Shown in pieces: positions 1-10,500 of a stretch of DNA of 64,000 bases. How positions within the stretch are numbered: position 1 is the stretch's first letter; every line of letters begins with the position of its first letter. The stretch covers positions 68,684,306 to 68,748,305 of the forward strand of contig CM068583.1 of NCBI GenBank assembly GCA_035048485.1. The letters run 5' to 3'. Both the position numbers and the translations under genes were made by a program. Below the pieces are notes generated by a model. The model was not told the origin of the DNA. It worked only from the letters and a program-made list of their open reading frames with translations, and ran no database searches. Source of the stretch: Pteria penguin (lineage: Eukaryota; Mollusca; Bivalvia; Pterioida; Pteriidae).

Positions 1-2257
1 TCAGTAATAATAGTCCTTATGATGTAGACTCCAGCATTAATCTTGTCAGCACTGGTAGTCCTTATAATGTAGACTCCAGCATTAATCTTGTCAGTAATTG
101 TAGTCCTTATGATGTAGACTCCAGCATTAATCTTGTCAGTAATAATAGTCTTTATGATGTAGACTCCAGCATTAATCTTGGCAGTAATGGTAGTCCTTAT
201 GATGTAGACGCCAGCATTAATCTTGTCAGTAATAATAGTCCTTATGATGTAGACTCCAGCATTAATCTTGTCAGTAATGGTAGTCCTTATGATGTAGACG
301 CCAGCATTAATCTTGTCAGTAATAATAGTCCTTATGATGTAGACTCCAGCATTAATCTTGTCAGTAATTGTAGTCCTTATGATGTAGACTCCAGCATTAA
401 TCTTGTCAGTAATAATAGTCCTTATGATGTAGACTCCAGCATTAATCTTGTCAGTACTGGTAGTCCTTATGATGTAGACTCCAGCATTAATCTTGTTAGT
501 AATAATAGTCCTTATGATGTAGACTCCAGCATTAATCTTGTCAGTAATGATAGTCCTTATGATGTAGACTCCAGCATTAATCTTGTCAGTACTGGTAGTC
601 CTTATGATGTAGACTCCAGCATTACTCTTGTCAGTAATGGAAGTCCTTATGATTTAGACGCCAGCATTAATTTGTCAGTAATAATAGTCCTTATGATGTA
701 GACTCCAGCATTAATCTTGTCAGTAATGGAAGTCCTTATGATGTAGACTCCAGCATTAATCTTGTCAGTAATGGAAGTCCTTATGATGTAGACTCCAGCA
801 TTAATCTTGTCAGTAATGATAGTTCTTATGATGTAGACGCCAGCATTAATCTTGTCAGTAATAATAGTCCTTATGATGTAGACTCCAGCATTAATCATGT
901 CAGTAATGGAAGTCCTTATGATGTAGACGCCAGCATTAATCTTGTCAGTAATAATAGTCCTTATGATGTAGACTCCAGCATTAATCTTGTCAGCACTGGT
1001 AGTCCTTATGATGTAGACTCCAGCATTAATCTTGTCAGTAATGATAGTCCTTATGATGTCGACTCCAGCATTAATCTTGTCAGTAATAATAGTCCTTATG
1101 ATGTAAACTCTGGCATTAATCTTGTCAGTAATAGTAGTCCTTATGATGTAGACTCCAGCATTAATCTTGTCAGTAATAGTAGTCCGTATGATGTAGACTC
1201 CAGCATTAATTTTGTCAGTACTGGTAGTCCTTATGATGTAGACTCCAGCATTAATCATGTCAGTAATGGAAGTCCTTATGATGTAGACGCCAGCATTAAT
1301 CTTGTCAGTAATAATAGTCCTTATGATGTAGACTCCAGCATTAATCTTGTCAGTAATGGAAGTCCTTATGATGTAGACTCCAGCATTAATCTTGTCAGTA
1401 ATAATAGTCCTTATGATGTAGACTCCAGCATTAATCTTGTCAGCACTGGTAGTCCTTATGATGTAGACTCCAGCATTAATCTTGTCAGTAATGGTAGTCC
1501 TTATGATGTAGACTGGAGCATTAATCTTGTCAGTAATAGTAGTCCTTACGATGTAGACTCCAGCATAATCTTGTCAGTACTGGTAGTCCTAATGATGTAG
1601 ACTCCAGCATTAATCTTGTCAGTATGGTAGTCCGTATGATGTAGACTCCAGCATTAATCTTGTCAGACTCCAACATTAATCTTGTCAGTACTGGTAGTCC
1701 TTATGATGTAGACTCCAGCATTAATCTTGTCAGCACTGGTAGTCCTTATGATGTAGACTCCAGCGTTAATCTTGTCAGTAATGGTAGTCCTTATGATGTA
1801 GACTGGAGCATTAATCTTGTCAGTAATAGTAGTCCTTACGATGTAGACTCCAGCATAATCTTGTCAGTACTGGTAGTCCTTATGATGTAGACTCAAGCAT
1901 TAATCTTGTCAGTACTGGTAGTCCTTCTGATGTAGACTCCAGCATTAATCTTGTCAGTACTGGTAGTCCTTCTGATGTAGACTCCAGCATTAATCTTGTC
2001 AGTAATGGTAGTCCTTATGATGTAGACTCTAGCATTAATCTTGTCAGTACTGGTAGTCTTTAAGATGTAGACTCCAGCATTAATCTTGTCAGTAATGGTA
2101 GTCTGTATGATGTAGACTCCAGCATTAATCTTGTCAGTAATGGTAGTCCTTACGATGTAGACTCCAGCATTAATCTTGTCAGTAATTGTAGTCCTTATGA
2201 TGTAGACTCCAGCATTAATCTTGTCAGTACTGGTAGTCCTTACTATGTAGACTCCAG
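1..2257. repeat. 45-bp satellite array, about 50 copies
   Basis: Tandem units of 45 bp built around 'gatgtagactccagcatt', cut by the left edge of the window and ending at 'gactccag' near 2257. Variation is concentrated in one six-base stretch (aataat, aatggt, cactgg, aattgt and similar). Because 45 is a multiple of three, one forward frame and one reverse frame stay open for long stretches. The forward frame has no Met and is broken by single-base deletions near 672 and 1566. I read this as non-coding satellite. Confidence 0.95.
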
Positions 2258-5130
2258 ATGTGTACAGATGTAGTATACATAGACCTGAGTATGGTATATC
2301 TATGTTAACATGTGTATTTACTGTATAAATTCTATATGTAAATAAAAAGGTGTCCACCAATTTTTAAACTTTTTTTTTTAATTTTGATTTAGAAAACCAC
2401 AAACAAAATTATGTAATATGTGCTAACTCATCAGTGTTCAATTGACTCCCTACACCACTATAGCAAAATGATTTGGAAGAAATAAATATGTATGAATATT
2501 ATTATTTTTTCTCCTGTTTTTTGTATTTGGTTTGTTTTTTTGGTTTTTTTTTTCCCCCTTCTTTTACTTCTCTTTTTTTGTTTTTTTTTCTTTGTTTTTG
2601 TTTTAAGTATTTTTTGGGGTGTGAGGATTATTGGGATTTTCTGTTTTTGTTTTGTTTTGTTTGGTTTGAGTTTTATACAGAAACTTTGTAAAAAATATTG
2701 TGTAATATCAAGATGTCGAGACTCCCCTTATAATTCATTTTGTTTGTTTTGCCAGTTATCACTAAAAAATTAAGAATATATATATTCCATATATTATCAA
2801 AACTGATTTAATAATCACTTTTATTAATAAGCAATCCCCATGGTGCGGCCCTCCAAGCATTGAAATGACATAGGTCCAGTACATAAACAAAAGTAGCTCC
2901 ATACCCTTTCGATGTAATTAAGCTTTGAAAAAGCTGTCTTTGATCACAAATGACCGAAAAAAATATACAAATATAAAGAATAAGAAGTAACCATCTAATG
3001 GAGTAAATTTTACATCAAATGAAGGAGTTTGAAATTAGTTATTGAAAAAAAAAACGTGATTTTTAGCCAACTACTGGTCCAGTACCAGTATCCTTTATCA
3101 TTGAAGACATTGCCAGTGAAGCTGCCATGGCAGCCATTTTTAAGTCTAATGAACATATTTTTTCCTTTTCCTCACAGTCATGATTAAACTTTACAGAAAT
3201 GACCTTCTGATTATACTTGACAGCTGATGTAAAAAAATGATGTTATGTAATATAATATAGTTGCCATGGCAGCCATTTAGAAAATTTTATATCTGGATAT
3301 TATCCCTGATTTTCTTAGCAATTATATTGAAATTGGAATGATTTACTCAAGGTATTGGAGGAATGTACCTGATAATAGTTCTGATAAATAATCTAGTGTG
3401 GACACCATGGCATAAAAAATCTTGGAAAGGAATTTTCTCCCACATTATCTTGGTAATTTGATAAAACTTTAAAAGAATGATATATTGAAGATACCTAATC
3501 ACTGCATATGAAATAAAAAATGCTGTTTTGTAATTCAATAATTTATAATATAAAAGCTTCAATGACAGCTGTCTTGATAACCTCAGAACTGCATTTGCTT
3601 CCCCATTTTTGTAGCATTTACAGTACATATAGATGAAACTTTCCATTAACAATTCATTCAACATACCTGATAAACTTACAGTAAAGTCATGGTTTTACAT
3701 TGCTGATTCTAAGTTACCTGATAAATGTATACAAAAATTTGTGTTATAAATTGTAGTTGCAATGGCAGTCATCTTAAAGCTGAATATTCTGCTTCATTTT
3801 TCTGCCCTTTTTATTTAATCAAGGTAGAGAAAAAGGATTACCTACATGTAAAGATTATGCCAAAACTGTCTCTTTACTATTTACTAGATCAGTAGAGCTC
3901 CAGGCTCAAGTCTTTAGGTATCTGATGCTACAGTATCCTAGCTATTTGGGAATTTTTACTATTGTTGTAAGAAGAAATACCGTATAAAGTTTTCTGGGGA
4001 ATAAGTATTACATGTGTATCCACTTTATTTCATAAAGTGCTTCATTGTCAGTTTAAAAGGAAATCTGTCCATGTTGCACATCAAGCAGTGCATCATAATA
4101 GTCATCTTCATTTTAGTGCCGTTTTCCTAAATTGTTTAACTGTTTTAATGGCATTTGAAGTAAATTGATTGCTACATTTAAATCCCTGGTAATATTTAAA
4201 AAAAAAAAACAGAAGATAGATTATGTGATGGCATTTTAAGACCTGAGGAATCCCACCTATGACCTTTCAACATTAGTCACTGTTCTTTTTTTTTATTCAT
4301 TATCTCAAAATCATAATTTTGATCAATGAGTCTTATAATATTTATGTGTGGAATCTTAACAAATATCTTTATCTGTGATGAAAATGAACAAGAATCTACT
4401 GAAGATTTTGTCGGTAAATAGACATAGAATAAATGATGATGACATAAATTTGGTAATGTTTGCCAAACAAAATGAAGCAATTTCACCTACTCGATTTAAA
4501 GAGGCATTTTATAAAATTGCTTTAAGATAGATAGTACTCACGTTGATATCTATTTTAAGATTATTAAACAGGAAGTATGAAAAATTTATTTAAAGATAAG
4601 AGCAGTACTACATCCTTACAGCTTTATACCATAGATGGCACCACTGATTTCTGGATGGGAAGTATAAAGACATCACGAATCTCTGAACATAAAACAAACA
4701 AGGGTATTAAACTGCACAACTAACACCAATAAATAAATCAGAATTTTTTTTATTAGATCTACTGTCTTCTCTCTGAATAAAATGCAAAGTCTCAGAGAAA
4801 TCTGAACAACAGTTTGGAATAAGCAGATTTCCTTCTTTTTTTTTTTATTTCTTTCTAATTTCTCAGATCTGTTGATTAAACTGATTTATTCCATCATTGC
4901 ATCGGATAATAAAGACTGCAAAAAAATGTCCTTTGAACAAAGTAAATAAAGAGAGGAAAATACCTGTCCAGTGAACAAAACAAATGGAGACAGAAAAAAA
5001 CTTGTCCATTAACTTAAGTACTTTAAGACAGGAAAAACCTGTCCATTAAACAAAATAGATGTTGACTTAGTATGAATCGTTTTGGATACAAGTAAATAGC
5101 AGAATATTCCCACATATATTTATTATTCTA
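2258..5130. other. AT-rich non-coding stretch
   Basis: No exon with convincing splice sites or protein-like composition was found. A poly-T/pyrimidine-rich patch lies at 2500-2680, and its open frames are only Phe/Leu/Cys runs. Degenerate repeats occupy 3085-3790 and are listed separately. Confidence 0.6.
3085..3790. repeat. Degenerate tandem repeat, period about 145 bp
   Basis: The phrase 'ttgccatggcagccattt' or decayed versions recur near 3121, 3262, 3403, 3563 and 3754, each followed by similar AT-rich text. Unit identity is low. It resembles the old degenerate dispersed repeats common in bivalve genomes. The core TGCCATGGCA is a perfect palindrome. Confidence 0.5.
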
Positions 5131-5139
5131 AGTGATAGA

Positions 5140-5251
5140 AAGTCTGATTGGTTGACGAGAGTTAATTTGAGGAATATAAATACTCGGTTGCATGCTGCAA
5201 AGGGATTTGTATTGATGTGAGATACGGATACCTGTCATTTTAAACAATATT
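5140..5251 (+). promoter_or_regulatory. Promoter-like patch (inverted CCAAT + TATA)
   Basis: ATTGG (inverted CCAAT box) lies at 5047-5051 plus 100, that is 5147-5151, and TATAAATA at 5175-5182, a plausible Pol II spacing. A start would be expected near 5205-5212. A 37-codon frame beginning at 5252 follows. It could be the 5' end of gene 1 or of a separate small transcript, or it could be chance in AT-rich DNA. Confidence 0.3.
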
Positions 5252-5365
5252 ATGGATCTCAAGAACACACAGGGTCAGGATCTTGTGGATCACGCATATC
5301 GTAGTTGTTACTATGCAGAAATTTTGAACTGGGTTATGATATACAGGACAATTCATGACATGTAA
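5252..5365 (+). CDS. Possible short ORF downstream of promoter-like patch
   Basis: This 37-codon frame starts MDLKNTQGQDLVDHAY and ends with TAA at 5363-5365. The product is not recognised. It lies about 45 bp beyond the predicted start site of the promoter-like patch. Its last nine or so codons are the first unit of the 48-bp tandem repeat, which argues against a conserved protein. Codon use looks less AT-driven than the surroundings, but the frame is too short to judge. It may be a 5' leader ORF or chance. Confidence 0.15.
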   Translation: MDLKNTQGQDLVDHAYRSCYYAEILNWVMIYRTIHDM

Positions 5366-5580
5366 ATCACGGATTATATGTCAGAAATATATAGGACAAT
5401 TCATGACATGTAAATCATGGATTTTGTGTCAGAAATAAACAGGACAATTCATGACGTAAATCATAGAATATATGTCAGAAATATACAGGACAATTCATGA
5501 CATGTAAATCATGGATTATATGTCAGAAATATACAGGACAATTCATGACATGCAAATCACAGATTATATGTCACAAATTT
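5340..5580. repeat. 48-bp tandem repeat, about 5 copies
   Basis: Units read 'acaggacaattcatgacatg' followed by 'taaatcatggattatatgtc' and 'agaaatat'. The copies are highly similar, with small deletions in the third. No gene is seen from here to 7187. Confidence 0.85.
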
Positions 5581-6454
5581 TCATAACACAAGTAGGATAT
5601 CCTTTAGTTTTTTGATGAGCATGAATTTAAGTGACAGAATTTAAAAAAATTTCAAAGATGGCAAAAACATGGTAACTGTCGTATTAAGCTAGCTAGTGTT
5701 TATACATTTCTTCATAAAGTATGTGTTTATTTACAGAAAATAGGAAAGATTTTTACTTAATGTCTTTGAAATTTTAGATAAATCGTTGTATAATATTATG
5801 AATAAAGAATAGTTTGTATGAGACAATGATATCTACCATAACTGAATTGACTTGTATCTTTGTATCCTTTTTGTATTTTCTCTAAATACATAATTAACAT
5901 CCTTTCTAAAATGCTAGTATGCACAAATATTTTTTAATATTTCTATAATTAACACTCAAAAAATTACTCACAGTCCTAACCATCAACATCACCTTGAAGC
6001 TTCATCTTTGTATCATGATTCTCCATGTGTGGCATAGTAAGATGTTTCTGTCTGATCTCTCTGTGGTGAAGGGTTTACTGAATGTCGAGGTATTCGATTG
6101 AATCCATTGACATGTTACATATTGCTGAATATAAGATACTACAATTGACACCTGTAAGTATTTTCCTCTTTCTGTTAAAGACGAGATAGCCAAAGGTCAT
6201 TCTCGTTTTTGTAGATATATGTCGTCCATATTATGGTTACTGTTTAAGGTACATTATGTTTGATGTAAAGTTACTAAAGTGCAAATTTGGGTTGGTATTA
6301 GATGCTATAAAGGTAGGCATGGTTTTCTGTTGAAAGATCACTATCCTAATTTCCTTATGGCAAACTAGGGATTCAGTTGTATTAATGCATTTTGCTGGTC
6401 GATAAAAAGAATTGAGAACAGCAACAATGATGCTGAAAATTACCATCTGTATCA

Positions 6455-6670
6455 GTCTTCAGCAAGAATGTTGTCTGAACTTAAGAAGAAGGTATGCTGC
6501 TGAACGTAAGCCTGTACTAAAATTAAGCAGCTATGTTATCAGAGCATGTCACCTTTTCAAACTCAAGCAGCTATGCTGTCAGAACTTATCTTTTGTACCA
6601 AATCTTTCATCTGCAACAAATTTCAGTCGGTGTGCTGCCCAAATTTTTCATCTGCAACAAGCTGCAACTT
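6455..6670. repeat. Degenerate short tandem repeat (about 40 bp)
   Basis: 'aagcagctatg' recurs near 6523 and 6563 with similar following text ('tcagarcwt..cttttcaaa'), and 'catctgcaacaa' recurs near 6608 and 6650. The overlapping forward frames are repeat read-through and not a recognisable protein. Confidence 0.35.
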
Positions 6671-7187
6671 GAAACTGAAAATTAGGCTCACTCTAAATAA
6701 CAGAAAATGGGAAAAAGTTGTCTTAATGTTGAAATACTAGTTTTGTAATGGATTTTAAGTGCGACTTTCACCCAGGTTTGATGTAGTGAATTTAGCCTGC
6801 TCTGATATTATCATTGCAGTTTTTCATAGTCTGCAAGTTACAACATTTGACTCTGCACCATACGTCTTGTTGATCTCATATTCAGCTAGTGGAGGTGTAG
6901 AGTATATTCACTTTATCTCACAAATATCAAACAGATCTACAGACTGAAATTTGAATCTCTGCATCATGAAGAACTTTCAGCACCTGCAAGAGACAACCAT
7001 GAAATTCATTTAATATTAAAAATCATTCCTCACAAATAGTTTGAGATGCTTTTACAGTGTGTTTGCGGTGTATACAATTTACAGAAAGTATTAAGAAAAA
7101 GTTTTTTTAGTTTGGAATCAACAAATATAAATATTAATTAAATTACTTTTCGTTGAGGAACTGGCCATTTCTGTGCTTTGTTTCCAG

Positions 7188-7598
7188 ATGTCCAATGTGG
7201 CACGTAGCTCAGACGACTGGATATCACCACCTATGCCTACTTTTCCAGCACTGATCCCTTACATCCCTCCAAAACTGGAGCAAACTTATTATTCCCAAAA
7301 TGAACCAAACACACAAAACCTTGACCTTTCACCTGTGTCAGAGGTCGTGGACATTCCAGTTGTCACTAGACTCTATAGTGAACTTGAATCATCTTATTGT
7401 GAAGTTCCTCTATCCAATGTTAATCCTGATAATCCAGACATTTATAACATTCCTAATATTGTTGATAGATGGTCCCGGGCTAATGACCTGACCAACAATG
7501 TCAACAAACGTAACACTGATCATAGGTGTCATAATGCTGACAATAATAAAGTTAATGAAGAAATTGATAATGATAGTAGCCATAGTGATGTAACGGAG
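7188..7598 (+). CDS. Gene 1 exon (137 codons)
   Basis: The exon has an acceptor 'tgctttgtttccag' just before 7188 and a near-perfect donor GTAAGT at 7599. It is open throughout (411 bp, phase 0 at both ends) and begins MSNVARSSDDWISPP. The first half is Pro-rich (PPMPTFPALIPYIPP) and the second is Asn/Asp/Glu-rich and acidic. It resembles no family I know. The composition and the two strong splice sites distinguish it from surrounding chance frames. It may be the first coding exon or an internal one that happens to begin with Met. Confidence 0.7.
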
Positions 7599-10500
7599 GT
7601 AAGTATGTTATAGTATGTGCTCATTAAATGTTACTCTATTGTAATTTAATGAATTTGGTACATATACAAATGCACATATTATGGCAGTGGTTTGCCTGTG
7701 TCTTAATGCTGACATTAACTTTATACAGAAGACTGATTTCATGGGGTTTTCCACTTGATAGTAAAGGTGTAAGGTTTTGTCTCTTAGTGAAGTGAAAAAA
7801 AAATTGGTCAATACTCCAGGAATGAATTGAATTTCCATTATCATCTATGATGTGTTGATGTCACGAAAGATGTGTAGGAAACCAATTCATGTCTGAATTG
7901 TACATCCTTGGACTCCAAGGTTTGGAGACATATAGTTTTTGGTCCATCTGTTTGTCTTTTTTTGGTCTGTTTGTAAGTATGTCTGGCAAAAGAATGTATG
8001 ATTTGTCATAACATGAGAATGGTAAGAGATGCAACTCGGATATATTTAAAGTCTTGTGACTTTTCACAAGTACACCTTGCATTCTTCTCATTCAGATCCT
8101 GAAAGTTCATAGATAGAATAAGTATATATCACAGAAGCTTAACTTCTTACCACTCTTATTCTTGGTTATTAAAGCATTAACTTAAATCATTTAGAGATAA
8201 TTTTCCTGTTATACTAAAACTAATGTAGAATAACATGATATTCCGTTTGTTTTGAGTAATGTGTCATTAGATTTTGAATTACTGTGTCGAGACTTGTAGG
8301 AGGAGATAATAAGTAGAGCTTTTTAGAAAATTATTATTTTTATTAATATTGTTATATACCTAATTTACCTGTACTGTTTCTTTTTGCATGAGTAAGGTAC
8401 TTTCTGAATTTTTGTGAGTTTTAGATTTCTTTCTGACTCATGAATGTTTGTGACCTTAATAACAATGCTGTATTTAATGTAACAAATATCTTCAAATGCA
8501 TGTAACATGAAGAGATTTAAGATTGTAAGAGGACTTTTACTTGTTGACATTAACACATTGTGTGGGTGAGTAGGTATGTATGGGTCTATCTCAGTATGTA
8601 AGGCACAAGAAGTAAAAACAAACCTGCTATTTAATAATGAGTATAATAATTGTATTTACGGTAATTACTTTATGATGACCATACAGTCCTATATTATTAA
8701 TCATAATCAGGAATACTGTCATAGATAAGGACTTTATAACCATCATCAAAGATGTGCTCTCACATATATCACAGTAAAGCCTACCTTACTCGACAGATAT
8801 GTCAACAAACAAATTTCTCATTTTGTGTATTCAGGATTTTTAGGTTAAATATCAAACTCTTTCTCGGTGACGTCAAATATTTCCTTTGGAAGTATAATGT
8901 TTTTCATCAGTATCTAAAGAATTTGTTTATGTCATACCGGTAGTTATTCAACATTAGATACCTAGCCAAAGGACAGATAACTCTTTTATTGTTTGTTGAC
9001 ACCTTACATCACATAATTCTTTCTTTATTCTTGGATTTATTCAAATAATCAGTTGAATCATCCACACTGTCAGGACTACATTTATAGTTTTTCAGCCATT
9101 TTCATATACTGTAAATGTACAATGATTCCTGTTTGTACATCTTTGTGTATCTGTTAGGACCACAGTAGGCTCTGAGATCATCAGAATTATCTTGGAGTAT
9201 GAGTGCCTTTTGAATTAAAGGTCAAAGGTAAAAAATGTCAAGGAACCATATTGAAAAGTCAAGATACATACAAAGTCAATGTCAGATTTATTCCCTGATT
9301 TTGTTAGTATTTCATCAGAAAGCAGCAGTCATTACACTGTTGTATGATGCTGTCTGATCTGAACTGATGACATGTCCTGAACAGAAGTTGTGCTTAATAT
9401 TTAGCTGGCTTGGACAAAAGTCTGGGGAGCTAATGTCATACACCCAGCATTTGGTGTTTGTAGATTAAACTTGAACGTTGGGTATATCTTATGAGCCATA
9501 GGAGATAAGTTTTGATACTTTACACATAGGTTCCTTTTGACAAGAACTTTTATTTAACACCATGACTTTTGGCCCATTGACCTTGACCTTGGAGTTTGAC
9601 GTTCTTTTCAAAGCTTTAACCAGGATTATACCTTTGAACCAATACAGGTAGGGCTTGATACTTTGCATATAGGTCCTTAATGTCAAGAGTTTTCATTTGA
9701 TACCATGAACCTTGACCTTAGAACTTTACCTACTTTAAAAACCATTTATTTGGGCTTTTTCTTTTGAAATATTAGAGATAGGGATTTCACATGTAGATTC
9801 ATTGTGACCAGAGCTTTCATCTGGTAAGGTTTTGAAATAAGAAATTGCTTGACATATAACCTATTTAATGGAAACATCCCTTAAAGCAAGCTTTGTTGTC
9901 TTCTGACTTTTCTTGTTAAAAACTTTTATATTTGTAAAAGTATGTCGCAACTTCTGTATTATATTTTAACTTTACAACTAGAATGTCAAATTGATAAAGT
10001 TTCTGATGTTGAGATTTATACATACACACACATACACACACACACACATATATATATTTATATATCAGAATCTATTATTATGTTAAAAGAGAATTGAATA
10101 AGAGTACACAAAGGTAAATATGAATAGAAAACATGCACTACTTGAATTAGTTTGCATTTGAAAATTCAAATAATTTTATTGCAAAACTGAATTGTTTTTA
10201 ATCTAGGTTTACTAAATGTTTCAGGGTGGTTTAATCGGTGATCTTGCCTCTATGACTATATACAGAGAGGGATACTCCAAGGGTGATCAAGCCAATTTGA
10301 CTGATCAGGAACGCAAGCTGAACTGGGAAAGAGGACAGGTGGACTATTTAGGAGAAGATAAGTTTGAAAATATTCAAAAAAAGCTTGATGTTTCATTACA
10401 AGGCCCTCCAACTCAATCTACAGAATATACTTCTAGTCCATTTTCACGTCCCAACACAACAGATGAAGGAGCCAATGGAACACCAAAAGGTATGGAAAAG

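Larger units (their letters stand above)
7599..10224 (+). other. Gene 1 intron
   Basis: A GT..AG intron of 2,626 bp, AT-rich, with no credible additional exon. It contains a degenerate dispersed repeat (about 9480-9840) and a CA/TA simple repeat (10021-10065). Confidence 0.6.
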
